Shown: one piece after another, positions 1 through 11,929 of the stretch
How the letters are laid out: each line of letters begins with the position of its first letter
How positions within the stretch are numbered: position 1 is the stretch's first letter
Assembly (NCBI RefSeq): GCF_014851395.1
Contig: NW_024040041.1
Location: 8,300,041-8,364,040 of the forward strand
DNA: 64,000 nucleotides
Direction: 5' to 3'
Source of the DNA: Micropterus salmoides
Lineage: Eukaryota > Chordata > Actinopteri > Centrarchiformes > Centrarchidae
Position numbers and translations under genes: made by a program
The notes under the pieces: generated by a model
Seen by the model: the letters and a program-made list of their open reading frames with translations, nothing else
The model's database searches: none
Told to the model about the DNA's origin: nothing

Positions 1-237
1 GCTAGCTTTAGCAATTAGCTCAAAGCACTGCTGTGCCTCTTCACATAGCTGCTAGCATGGCTGCAGACTTTTAGTTTTGTTTAATTGCTTTCTGCAGAAT
101 TATTATTTTATGTGACTTAAATATACTTCCAGCCATGTCTGTGTTTATGGGGAGTCTTCCTGCATTGGCCCTGATAAATGATAACTAAAACAATGGCCCT
201 TTTAGCTGAACCGTGTGTTTATATCTGTCTGTCATAG
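1..237 (+). other. ldlr: 3' end of ldlr intron 1, with a repeat fragment
   Basis: This non-coding stretch precedes the first visible ldlr exon and ends in an AG acceptor at 236-237. Bases 1-75 match an interspersed repeat seen twice more in the window, near 54.4 kb and 63.3 kb. It is recognised by the shared core GCTGCTAGCATGGCTG followed by AGACT. No signal-peptide exon is visible, so ldlr exon 1 and its sterol-responsive promoter lie upstream of the window. Confidence 0.7.
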
Positions 238-3200
238 ATGCATTGACAACATGTGGAACCAAGCAGTTCCAGTGTGGGAATGGGAAATGCATCTCAGCGA
301 GATGGGTGTGTGATGGCACAGATGACTGCGGAGACGGCACAGATGAGCTTCCTGGTACCTGCCGTGAGTATCATATGTCACTCGACATGAGAATGGACTT
401 GTTATTACTTTGCACACATACCTGTCAATCCCACAGTCCCTCAGTCTGATGAGTACATAGTGTCAGTTACAGTTTTCTGTGTATTTCACTTCCAGTTACC
501 AAAACGTGTAGACCGACAGAGTTCAGCTGCGCGGACCGCCTTAACCAGTGTGTACCAAGCACCTGGCACTGTGATGGAAAAGCTGACTGTGAGAATGGAG
601 CTGACGAAGAGAGCTGTGGTGAGTCGAGCTGACCACAATCTGCAGGAGGCCCACACATCTGTCTCACCATTTCCTCAATCATATGTGATTTATCTTGTTT
701 CATTGCTCTCAGAATCCACAGCTTTCATCCCCTCCCTTCCTCCCTGCTCTAAAGTGTTCCTGGTCTTTCATTACTCTCATCGCCCTGTTATATCTCCTCT
801 CTCTTAGCGCCAAAGCAGTGCACAGACACAGAGTTCCGCTGCAGGAACGGACAATGCGTGTCATCCTCCTTCGTGTGTGACGACGAGGCTGACTGTGACG
901 ACGGCAGCGACGAGGCCTCCTGCCCGCCCGTCACCTGCAGCGCCACGTCCTTCCAGTGTAACAACACCGTTTGTCTTCCACGCCTGTGGGCCTGCGACGG
1001 AGACACCGATTGCTCAGACGGCTCGGACGAGTGGCCCCAGAACTGTGGTACAAAGACACTTGACACTGCTGCCACTAATCACTGCTCATCCCTGGAGTTC
1101 CGCTGTGGCAGCGGCGAATGCATCCACGGCAGCTGGAAGTGTGATGGGGGAGCTGACTGCCTCGATCGATCAGATGAAGCTGACTGTGGTAAGTGTGACT
1201 AACAAATTCTTCTTTTCCTGTTAATTACATGCTGTCATTAGTTTGTCATCATCTCTTGTACTCATTTCAAATTTCTACTTGTGTTACCTTTATCCCTCTA
1301 GCTCGTTCCACCTGCCGTCCTGATGAGTTTGAATGTGGTGATGGCACTTGCATCCATGGGAGCCTCCAGTGCAACCATCAATACGACTGCAAGGACATGA
1401 GTGATGAAACTGGCTGTGTCAATGGTATGTATCTCCTGCCTTACCCTTCCTCTCCTGATCGTTACCAGCCAAATGAACTGCAAACTCTCCATCTGTGTCT
1501 ACAACTGAATCTTTATTTCTCATGCACAGCAACCCACTGTGAGGGCCCAACCAGGTTTAAGTGCCGCAGTGGGGAATGTATTAGCATGGAGAAAGTGTGT
1601 AACAAGCGGCGTGACTGCAGGGATTGGTCAGATGAGCCTCTTAGGGAATGTGGTGAGTGCAAGAGGCCTCTCATTCATAAACGTCTGGTTAATTACTACT
1701 TTTATGTATTTAATGAGGGTGTCTGCAGCTTGAGAATGCTAATTACTGTACGACCTCAGAATAAAAGACGATAAACCTTTTCTTCTGCCCACTGCAGGCT
1801 CTAATGAGTGTCTGTACAACAACGGCGGCTGCTCACATATTTGCAATGACCTGAAGATCGGCTATGAGTGCCTGTGTCCTGCTGGATACCGCCTGGTTGA
1901 AAAAAAACGCTGTGAAGGTAACAGACTCCCACAATTAGAAGCACTTCGAATATCAAAGATCAATGTGCTTTTTTCTGTTCTCTTTCAGTTTTCATACTAA
2001 CGTGAACTTCAGTCAGATTAACAAATGATTGCAAATGATATGTTTACTCTGACGCAAAGTTGTCCGCGTCCATGACTGTGCTGTCAGATAAAGAGGGATC
2101 TCGTAATTCTAATGGATACAGTAACTCAGCATTGCTCCTGTGACGGAAAAGCTGATTTCATTTTTTTCTTCATCTTTGAATCAGATATCGATGAGTGTGC
2201 CAACCCGGACACCTGCAGCCAGATCTGCATCAACCAGATAGGCAGTTACAAATGCCAATGTGAGGAGGGTTACCAAGTTGACCCGGCAACCAGAGCCTGC
2301 AAGGCCATCGGTAAATATCAGCTCTGTGTGTTCTTTCACAGTGTTTGTTGCATTATTATGTAACAATTAGATGTTCAAAGATGATGAATAGTCTTCTGAA
2401 ATGTTAGTTTTTTATGTTTAAGATTTGAACTCCCTCATTGTTCCAAGTGTCAGGCAGGGCAAGGCTAGGAACTGAAATTTGATTCTCCACGCCTTTTGTG
2501 TAAGGAAATACAAACTATAATGAAACTACATCCGTTGTGCACAATTCTTCATTTTTCAAAAGATGATAAAACTGTTTATGGTCATATTTGGGGAAACAGT
2601 GTCTAAGCGTCAGGCCTCTGACTGGGGGTTTCACATGGCCTTAGAGGGCCTCAACTTCCCTGGACCTCTGCTAACTTAAGCACGTCATAGCCCTGGAAAG
2701 CACGCATACAAACTCTGATACAAGATGGTTTTCACCTTTTTCACAACTCTACATAGCATTAGCTATCAGTTGTTCAGCAGTTTACAACATTCAACATTTG
2801 GAAGGACAGAATCAGAAATTGGAAGCTAGTTAGCCTACCTTGCTAAAGTTAGCTTTAAACAAACATTCACAGTAAATTACTAATAAAAAAATAACTTGTC
2901 CACTCTAATTTTGTAGGTACAATAGCCTACCTTTTCTTCACCAACCGTCATGAAGTCAGAAAGATGACTTTGGACAAAAGTGAGTACACCAGAGTAATCC
3001 CTCGTCTAAAGAACGTTGTGGCTCTCGACATGAACATGGCCACCAAAGAGATCTACTGGTCGGACATCTCTCAAAAGAAGATCTACAGGTGAACAAGAAT
3101 GAAATCAGAATCTAAGAAAGGTAGTGTTCTTGTTTCTTTTACTCCTGCCTAACGCCAGCTCTTCACTTTTAATCCAGAGCTCAGATGGACTCGGCTGAAG

Positions 3201-6116
3201 ACTCCACTCATCACAGCGTGGTCGTCGGTAATGACATTGATGCTCCTGAAGGCATCGCTTTTGACTGGATCCATGGTAACCTGTACTGGACTGACAGCAT
3301 TCACAGAACTGTCTCTGTGGTAAATGCTGACGGTAGTCACCGCAAAACTCTCTTCCACCAAGACTTGTCTAAACCCCGCTCTATTGTGGTTGACCCCCAC
3401 ACCAAGTAAGTCAGATAACACAAATAAAAGTACAGTAATGCCTAAATCCTTCCTAGACTAGTCTGTTGTCTTCATTTGTGTACAGTCCAAAGGAATGTAT
3501 TGATTTAATTTTATTTACAACATATCTATGTCTTCTTAGCTTCATTTACTGGACTGACTGGGGGAACCCCGCTAAGATTGAGAGGGCAGGTCTTAATGGA
3601 GGAGACCGCACTGCCCTGGTCTCTGACAACATTGTCTGGCCTAATGGGATTACAATCGGTAAGTATTCTTGTCTCTGGGGTTTCAAGTGTTTTCTTCATG
3701 TGAATGCCAAGGGTCACTCTGGTCTGACCTGTTGATCCCCCACCCCATCTCCCCAGACCTGTTGAACCAGCGGCTCTACTGGGTGGACTCTAAGCTGCAC
3801 ACCCTCTCCAGTATCGACGTACAGGGCGGTGCTCGACGCACCCTCATCATTGATGAAAACAAGCTGGCTCACCCGCTGGGACTGACAGTGTTTGAGGTAG
3901 ATGTTTACCACCTGATAAACTCTGTAACACACCCAGAGCCTGTCAAATACATGCCATAAAGTCCTCACAGTGTAAACAGTAGTATTCCTCAGCACTACTA
4001 CTCTGTCCCCATTTTCTTAGATGTTCAAGCTTGGCTGTTTTTTGTTTTTTTTGTTCTTCTAGGAAAGAGTGTTCTGGACAGACGTCAGTAACAATGCCAT
4101 CCTCAGTGCAAACAGGCTGACGGGTGGTGACATCACACCACTTGCGGAGCACCTATCCTCACCAGAAGACATTATTCTTTACCATAACCTCAAACAACCT
4201 GCTGGTAAGAGACACCACCATCACATACTGTTGATTGGAAATAAATTGGTTGTGCCACTGTCATTGAGTGCTCATATCAAAATCAGAATCATCCTAACTG
4301 GGGTTTTTGGTTTGCATAACAGATCAACATTGGCCAAACATTGTCATTTATTGCCAGTTTGATTTGAGTTTAAAGAAATAGTCTGAAGTTTGTGAAATAT
4401 CCCTATTTGAGCAAGCAACCGATTAGCTTAGTTTAGCACAAGACTGTTTCCAGCTAATTAGTGAGCTTTAGAGTTGCTGGTAGGATGATTTTGCTACCAC
4501 TGGAGGCAGGCTAGCTGTTTGCGTATTTCCTAGCTGTGTGCTAAGCTAAGCCGCTGGCTGATTAGCTAAGCTTATTAGCTAACATTTAGCGTACAGACAT
4601 AATGAGAATGCTTAAGTGCGCTAATAATAGCTTAAAAATATATAAATCACTTAAACTAAACTACAGTTTCATCCTCTTTTCCATTGCAGGAAGAGATTGG
4701 TGCCAGGTATCCAGCTGTGAGTTCTTGTGCCTGGCAGCTCCTCAAGTGGGAAGACATCCCCCCAAATATACATGTGTCTGTCCAGATAACATGATGCTAG
4801 CGAGGGATATGAGGTCATGTGTACCTGGTATGTATATGATCAAAATGTAAATAAACAGTAGTAGAATAGGGAGAAGAAAATCATAGTGCAATCATTTCTG
4901 TCAATACAATCTTTTCTTTGGCTCAAGCTGTCCTGTTTTTAACTCTCACGTCGCCTCCTCTGTTTTTGTACTTTACCAGCTGTGCCAACACCTGCAGCTC
5001 CTGTGCAGCCTCAAGTTCCAGCTACCAACTCCCCTCATCGGCCACCAGTGCCAGCCAGCACCACACCTAAGCCCCAGGCCCGCACCACCACAGTGCCCAT
5101 CATAATCACCAGCACCGCGGCAAAGCCAGTGCCACGCACCACCAAGCCTCCTGTAAGGAGCACCACACCTGAACCAAGAACCCCTTCACCACAGCCGATG
5201 AAGCCTAAAATTCTTCAGACCACCACAGAGGCTCCAGTCACTTCTCCAGGCAAGTTGAAGTACCATAATAAGCATTCTTGATAACCGTTTGTAAGACTAA
5301 CGAAAACCAAACATGGACACAGGGAAAGGATCATGTGACTTTGGAAGTTTCTTGTAATAAATAGTTTCCTGCTGGGACTGTCAGGTCTTAGATATCTCAG
5401 TTTTCCACAAGAACTTGAAGGCACCACTAAATAAGCAATTGCAAAACAGTTACCAACTGCTGCATTACCATGTGACACCATGCGTATATGTGTATTGTCA
5501 TGTATCAACTTATTTTCTCATCTTTACCTTTCCTTCAGATTTCCACCAGGGATTTGCCGCAGCTATACCCGACACTGCCTCCACCACCCCAGTGGCTCTG
5601 TATATTGTGTTACCTCTGGGTGAGTTGCTTTGGCAGGAGCAGCAAAGACGGCTTCTTCGCAGAATATACAACTGATTTGAAATAATAACATGTTATAATA
5701 ATAAGTGTTACCATCAAGTCTCATCTCTCTCTCTCTGTCTCTGTCTCCTTGTGTCTGCCTCATGTAGCGATAATTTGTCTGGTGGCTGTTGGCAGCGTGC
5801 TGCTGTGGAGGAACTACAGGCAGAAGAACACCAACACGATTCACTTTGATAACCCCGTCTATCAGAAAACCACTGAGGACCAAGTCCACATTTGGAGGAG
5901 CCACAGCCCTGACGGTTACTCCTACCCAAAAGTGAGTCCTTAGTAATGAAATCTGATTGGATTTCTCCTTCAACAACTTAACACATTTTGTTGTAATCGC
6001 CCCATACAGGCTACAGTATATGTTGTGTCTGACATCCTTTTTATTTGCTGTCCTATCAGAGACAAGTTGTGAGCTTGGATGAAGAGGCAGTCAATCCAGC
6101 CTTCATGGAAAACTGA
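238..6116 (+). CDS. ldlr: Low-density lipoprotein receptor (exon 1 missing off the left edge)
   Basis: Endocytic receptor for apoB/apoE lipoproteins at the plasma membrane. Exons: 238-363, 496-618, 808-1188, 1302-1424, 1530-1652, 1798-1917, 2185-2310, 2917-3088, 3178-3405, 3540-3658, 3757-3896, 4063-4204, 4690-4827, 4980-5249, 5539-5619, 5768-5931, 6060-6116. They encode 877 residues. In order: seven LDLR class A repeats (LA3-5 share the 381-nt exon, as in human), EGF-A, EGF-B, a six-bladed YWTD propeller (IYWSD, LYWTD, IYWTD, LYWVD, VFWTD seen), EGF-C, a 90-residue Thr/Pro-rich O-glycosylation stretch, a transmembrane helix ending before a WRNYR stop-transfer, and a tail with FDNPVY. Many exon lengths (381, 120, 172, 228, 119, 140, 142) equal the human ones from memory. 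Odd points: the intron after exon 5249 has a GC donor, the EGF-C exon is 15 nt shorter than human, and the tail runs past the human end. A ldlra/ldlrb paralogue label cannot be decided here. Confidence 0.97.
4366..4600. repeat. MITE-like repeat in ldlr intron 13
   Basis: Starts TTTAAAGAAATAGTCTGAAG and contains the core TTAGCTTAGTTTAGCACAAG, followed by a reverse-oriented piece (GGTAGGATGATTTTGCTACC, then GTGCTAAGCTAAGC). It belongs to the same family as copies at 6.5-7.15, 37.3, 45.0 and 50.8 kb. The copy looks rearranged, with parts in both orientations. Confidence 0.6.
5250..5251 (+). other. ldlr: Non-canonical GC splice donor of ldlr intron 15
   Basis: The O-linked-sugar exon ends CCAG at 5249 and the intron opens GCAAGT. 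The reading frame (phase 1) continues only if splicing uses this GC donor with the AG at 5537-5538. The sequence AG|GCAAGT is the strong consensus typical of GC-AG introns. Confidence 0.85.
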
Positions 6117-6544
6117 AAACTAATGTCTGGCAGAGTGGAAAGAAGAGCCTCATTGATGGGCTACCTTGGACATACTTTTGTATTTTTACCTCACTCAGCA
6201 CAAAGATACGGAAGTCAAAGCCAATATCAGACAAGCTTGAACCACTATATCCTCACAGAAAAACAAGCGCTCTAAAGTGGAATAACCAGGGTGATACTTT
6301 TTTTTCCATCACGTTGACAATCCATTCCTCACCAAATCATACCAAATCATCTGACAACTGGAGATCTGTGTCATTGTCAAAGACACATAATGCCTCGTTT
6401 TTCATGTAACAGTTTAACTGAGCTCATTTAATGCAACTGATAATTGGGAATTCCCTCCAACTCATATAACGCAGAATTCTACAAATTAGTGTATTTTTGT
6501 CTGTTTATGGAACATTATGAAATTTTATTTGGCCACGCTCATGT

Positions 6545-6660
6545 CTGTATAGTATATATATGGCTAAAGGCAGCTTAGCTCAAAGGCTGGAAGCAGGTAG
6601 GCTGGCTCTTTCCAAAGGTAACAAAATCCATTGACCAGCATCACATATATATATTATTGC
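6545..6660 (+). repeat. MITE fragment in ldlr 3'UTR, plus orientation
   Basis: Carries CAGCTTAGCTCAAAGGCTGG and CCAAAGGTAACAAAATCC, the core of a widespread fish repeat. It pairs as an inverted repeat with the fragments at 6747-6958 and 7040-7150. Confidence 0.6.
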
Positions 6661-6746
6661 GTAACTTTCTGGAGTTATTGCAAGTTGGCTGGCAACTCCC
6701 TATAAAATGGAGAATTATTTTTGTTTTTGTACATAATAAATAATTG

Positions 6747-6958
6747 CTTTAGAGGTGCTGGTTGGTTGATTTTGTTACCTTTGGACAGAGTCAGGCTTGC
6801 TGTTTACCCTCCACACTTTGTGCTAAGCTAAACCAACTGACTACTGGGTCCATCTACATATTTAATAAACAGACTTGGGACCTGGATCAATCTTTTCATC
6901 CAACTCTTGACAAGAAAGTGAATGAGTGTATTTCTCAAAATGTCGTACTGTTCCTTTG
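6747..6958 (-). repeat. MITE fragment in ldlr 3'UTR, minus orientation
   Basis: Read on the minus strand it begins AAAGGAACAGTACGACATTT, the family's terminal sequence, and contains CCAAAGGTAACAAAATC. That 17-mer is perfectly complementary to 6612-6628 upstream. Confidence 0.65.
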
Positions 6959-7039
6959 ATTATGAAGCTGGAGCCAGGAGAAGGTTACCTTAGCATTAAG
7001 ACTTTTTTACGTTTTGTTTTCTGTGTGGACTACTCAAAC

Positions 7040-7150
7040 AATAAGCATTAGAGTTGCTAGTTGGTAAATTTTGTTACCTTTGGACAAAGCCGAACTCGCT
7101 GTTTCTCCTCTTCACACTAAGCTTAGCTAAGCTAAGCTAATCACCGTACG
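7040..7150 (-). repeat. Second minus-orientation MITE fragment in ldlr 3'UTR
   Basis: Contains TTTTGTTACCTTTGGACAAA and a run of AGCTTAGCTAAGCTAAGC units. Same family as the two preceding fragments, shorter and more decayed. Confidence 0.55.
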
Positions 7151-8205
7151 CCTCTAGCTATGAACTCGACACACACGATTGTGGAATCAGTCTTGTCTTC
7201 TAACTCAAACTCAAGAAATCTGAACCGGGCTTTTATCCCATGTCAAATACTAACACTAGAGTTGATATAACGTTGAGCATACATTAGGTGAATGTAATAC
7301 TGAAAAGCATGTACCACTTTAACCAGCGTGACCTCCGTAAGTCTCATAATGATGTGTGCGTGTGTGTGTGTGTGTAATTTTGAGTTTTACACCAGTAGTG
7401 GAGTGGAAATATCATCCAAAGGGACCTAAAGACACAGCTATAGTCAGCCTTAAAGGGTACACACTGCACACTGTGTTTATGCCTTATATTGTACACTGTG
7501 ATAGATTTCAGGTTTCACCCATCACCATATGGTCACAACACAATGTTTTTCAGCAGCTGCCTGAGTCAGCTCCATTCTCCCGATTTTTTTCGACTGTCTG
7601 TGCATTGGGAGGCCATCTTCAAATGTTCCCTCCCTATGCCCCTCTTGGGAGGACCAGTGTATTCCTCAAAGACCTCAAAGACCAAAAGCTTTAATGCAAC
7701 CATGTGTGACCAATGGGGCAGAGTCTAAGGATCTGTACCGTGGCACGTGTATATTTACATCCTCCCTTTGGACCAGAACTTCAACTTACCTTGTTCCAGC
7801 ATTCCTGACAAAAGAAAGCAATGTGCCCTGTCCTGTTTTTTTAAAAAGCAGCTCTCACCAGTCGGTTGAGCTCATTTATTTTTATTGCCGACAGATGTGT
7901 GCCTTTTTAATGACATATTTTGTTCACATGTTCAAGTTGGTGCTATTGAAAAATCAATGTGGTTTTGTTACACTTAACAAAGACGTTCTCGTGATGTCTC
8001 TTTGAACGTCAAGAGGCTTTTAGGTAGTAAAAAGTGCTAGTGAAACTGTTCATAAAGTAATTTTACATTCACTGACTAACAGTGCAGGTTAAGCTGTAAA
8101 TATAATGTTCATAAATGTAAATAATTATTATTTACGGGGTTGTTTTTTTTGGTAATAATATCAGTGTAAGACTTTGTTGTAAACTTTAAACATTTGATGT
8201 ACATA

Positions 8206-8211
8206 AATAAA
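8206..8211 (+). terminator. ldlr: Probable ldlr polyadenylation signal
   Basis: Canonical AATAAA in an AT-rich context, followed within about 30 bases by TG-rich sequence (CTGTGGTCAGTTTTT). It is the last such signal before intergenic DNA. Confidence 0.6.
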
Positions 8212-8460
8212 TGCTTCTATTTATTATAGAATCACTGCTCCCTGTGGTCAGTTTTTCAAGACTCATGTCTGAATATACTTTGGTGCATAATTTGTTAACA
8301 GCCATATCAGGCTATTGACAGTTGATTTAGTTTTAAACTGAAATCTCTTGTGCTCTTTCCCCATGGTTTTCACTTTTTACTTCAAGGGATGGAGCAGCAA
8401 AAACAGAAAAGGAATAGAAAACAAAGTTGACTAGACATGTATTAATGAAAGTATGAAAGC

Positions 8461-9134
8461 TGTTGTGGTGGCAGCCCGGCTGACGGTGAGTGTCCTGGTT
8501 TTTCCTCCTTTTTATCAGTTTTCTGCTTTTTCCCTTGGTTTCCTGTTCTCTGCCCGCCTCTCTGTGTTTTCTCCCCCGTGTGCTCTCTCTCCCTCTGCTC
8601 CTGAGCCCAGCCAACTACCTGCACCTGCAACCCATCATCCACCTCGTCAGCCTGCCACACCTGCCAGTAATCAACCTCATCCCAGCCTGTATTTCAACCC
8701 CGGTTCTCCACACCATCCTTGCTTGATCGTCGTTGCTCCATACCCGGTGCCATCCCCACGTTCAGGCTTTCATGTTTCTTGTTGTTTCACGTTTACCCTG
8801 TACCTTGTTGCTGTCTTCCCTAACCTTGTCCCTTTGTCTGTTTTCCTCCCAGGTACACTCACCCTCGTCCTCCGTTCGGCTGGGCTCACCCACTGGCCCA
8901 CTCCTCTTTGGACTTCCCTCACGGCGTCCTCCCTGTTCCCCCGCCTCTCCACGCTTCCTCGGCCCCTGTGTTCCCCTGCTCTCTGGCCCCCTGTCTCCTT
9001 GGTTCCCTGTGCCCGTACTTCCCCAACGTCCTCCTCTCCCTCCAGTCCCTCTCACCCTTTTTCCTCCAATAAACCTCCTCCCTTCTGAGTGCTGCATTTG
9101 GGTCCTCTCTGTCCACACACCACACCCCGTAACA
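8461..9134 (+). mobile_element. Solo LTR of an LTR retrotransposon
   Basis: A 674-bp unit beginning TGTTG and ending GTAACA, that is TG...CA with short inverted termini. It is flanked on both sides by the perfect 5-bp direct repeat AAAGC (8456-8460 and 9135-9139), the footprint of integrase-mediated insertion. It is strongly C/T-rich, with AATAAA at 9068-9073 near its 3' end, as expected for the R-U5 part. No internal gag-pol follows, so it is a solo LTR. A Gypsy/Ty3-type origin is my guess from its general look and the 5-bp duplication. Confidence 0.85.
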
Positions 9135-11929
9135 AAAGCAAAGGGAAAATAATGTAAAATTTTAATTAGGATATGCCAAATTATGCCATGTACCCCCATA
9201 GTCCTATAAGATGAGTTTAAGCGTTGTTCCAAATATGTTCTTATGAACTGATTATAAACTGGATATAAAATAACGCTATTGATCATAGAAAAGTGGAAGT
9301 TGTTTCATTTTTTGTTTTTTTTTATTCAGCTGAAATGTCCATGTTTAGGCTGCTTTGTTCAAGTTTTCATTTGTACTACTAGCACAGGAGTGGCAGAAGC
9401 TGGACGTTTCAACCATTTATCCAAATACAAAAAGTTACTTACCTAACTTATCCATTAATTATAACTATTTTAACTGTTCATCCATTACTTTTAGAAAACA
9501 ATGTAAACTTGTCAGCTTCTTTGCTCACAAACTAGTCTTTGTGCATGTAGGCAATGGGCAATTGACTTACTGTAAAATTAATAAAGATCAGCATCACACC
9601 AGTTTATAATCCCTTTTGGTGGTCTATTATCCTCATTAACACAAATATCTGGATATATTTTTAATAAAATCATAATTTTAAAGTTGAGTTGGTTGAGTTT
9701 AATGTAGGAAATTAGTTGAGCTACAATTGTTCCACATACACCCTCTGGCTGGGAATGTAACAGTTCACATATGTAAGAAAGTTGTTGTTTATTTGAACTT
9801 AATGTTCTATTAATTTCAATTTAGCAGAACTTGTGTAAAATGAAATAGTACTACATGAGACGTGGCTGTGATTTGTCAATTTTTCAGAAATGTGTTTACT
9901 TTTTTCCTTTAATACTACATGGTGCAAGTAGTATTAAAGTCTTACTTTCCTCCTCTGTGTTGTTATCATGGCGGCTGAAATGCTGGTTAATGTATGTGGC
10001 AGATGAGAGGTTTTGAAAAATGTACAGTAGCATATTCCACTGTTTTCATTCAACAGCTTTGGTATGCAGACATGGCAGAAACGTGAGGTGAAGATTTTTT
10101 TCTCTCTCTCTGTTTTTTTAAGGGGGCAGCTCTGGGGGCTGTTGTAGCTCTTCTATAGAAAACAAGACATTTTTCCTAGAAAGTCAGGCTGTCACAGCGA
10201 AAAGCAGTTTCTTAGAAATTCTCACTGTGACCTTACATACAAGAAAAGTAGTCAGTGTGTGAATATCTGTCCTTTACTTTTATTTATATGCACATAGAAG
10301 TAAAACATATAATTCATGGGAGTTGGAAAGTATTTTATGAATACATTGTGAATATAGTCTAAATACATTTAGCTACATGCAGTTTGTTATGTGTTTATTA
10401 ATGTTTCCCTCTGATTTGCACTTTGAAAAGTTTAAGATCAGGTAAAATGAAAGTAGAGGGTTTCCTGAGAAGACAAACTTTAAGAGGATATGGGTGGATT
10501 CTGGAAATATATATTTTAAAATCAAGGAATTTCTCATCCTCTGTGAACAACTTTGATTAAATGTTGTGAGCAGCACCATTGGTCAGAATGTAGTCTGGTG
10601 AGTAGGTCAGAGACGGTCCACTGACTGGGACTGGGTGCTTTTGTTTGTGTAGGATCAGGTGAGCAGTAATGCCACATCCAACATCACATGTTTTAAACAT
10701 CGGGTGAAATTGACTGGAACCTGCTCAGAAATCTCTTTATATATGTATATATGTGTATGAATAATGTGACAATACAAAATGGGATCTCCTATTTGCCATG
10801 TTTATTCTACACCAGAATTCAAACAAAGAAGAAACACCCAACTTGCTCTAACTGTGTAAATGTTCATGGATGAAGTTGAGTCAAACACATGTAAAAGTAA
10901 ATAACTTAAAATGTGTTGCAATCAGATAGGACTGTCTTTAGTGAACTACATGTTCACGCTTTTGATTTCATCTGAACAACATGTCTTCAGCGGTATTTAT
11001 TCCATTCATCTGTGGAAGTTACTGGAATGATCCAGCCTGCTGAACACGACCTTTGTGGTTGAATTAATGATTAATGGCGTGAAGGGATTCAGACGACAAC
11101 TTTTCCTTGAAAAACAAATATTTCCTGCAGTCTGTGCAAACAAAAAAAAATTGTGCCGCAGGACTGGGAGACTTTATAATTGCTTTGACAATGAGTGTTA
11201 AAAAAGAGGACACATTCACACTGATTGATGATTTAGATTTACTAATAGCCACATGTAGTGTTAAGATTTTCCTCAGCAGGACATGTGAAAGTCGTCAGTC
11301 TGGACTGCTTGTTTTCTTATCTGTATGTTTACCCACGTGTGTAGATGTGTCACTGCATCTTTTGACAGCTTGACACTTCATCTCTTCCTCTGCCTTGAAC
11401 TTTGTGCATGGCATGCCCACTGGTGGGTTTGACCACAGATCAGCAGTGTCACAATGCTGTTTGTTTTCCTCCTCTTCTCTGATAGCTGTCGTGTCGTTGT
11501 TGGATAGGAAATGAAGGGAGAGTGGGTGATGAAAAAATAAACTACACAAGACACAAATGTGAATTTAATCAAAATCCTCAAAGCTCAAAAGATTATGTTT
11601 CTCCAGAAAACTGCAATTATAATATTAAATAGTTTTTTTTATCCAGATTATTTATTTAGATTTAAGGACTCAAGACACAATAACTATTTATACCATGTAA
11701 TACAATAATATATCTTATATATGGGATAATAGCATGCATAAATATCTTGGCTACAGCTATATGTAGAAATTGTATTTGTCTAATTTGTCTTAATTTGTGG
11801 TAGTTAATGGTTTTGCCATTTAAAAAAAATAAAGATCTAGACCCATAATTAATCAAAGATATTTAACTAACTATATCACACTTGGTGGTTTTATAGAAAA
11901 GTCAAGCTAAAGCATGATTGAGCGTTACA

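Larger units (their letters stand above)
6117..8231 (+). other. ldlr: ldlr 3'UTR (about 2.1 kb)
   Basis: Non-coding sequence from the ldlr stop codon to the last plausible polyadenylation signal. It holds three fragments of one repeat family, in opposite orientations, plus AT-rich segments with ATTTA-type motifs near 7870 and 8120. Earlier AATAAA hexamers (6735-6740 and near 6860) lie in or beside repeats and might give shorter isoforms. The mRNA end is inferred, not observed. Confidence 0.6.

Noticed and set aside
1..237. ldlr promoter or signal-peptide exon in the first bases
   Set aside because: No hydrophobic signal sequence and no sterol-regulatory repeats seen. The sequence is repeat plus intron ending in an acceptor.
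5563..5976. 137-codon minus-strand frame over ldlr exons 16-17
   Set aside because: Shadow of the ldlr coding strand plus intron; no independent support.
8453..9286. Several 70-210 codon frames on both strands
   Set aside because: They lie almost wholly in the C/T-rich solo LTR, have low-complexity Pro/Ser/Leu or Arg/Gly content and match no protein.
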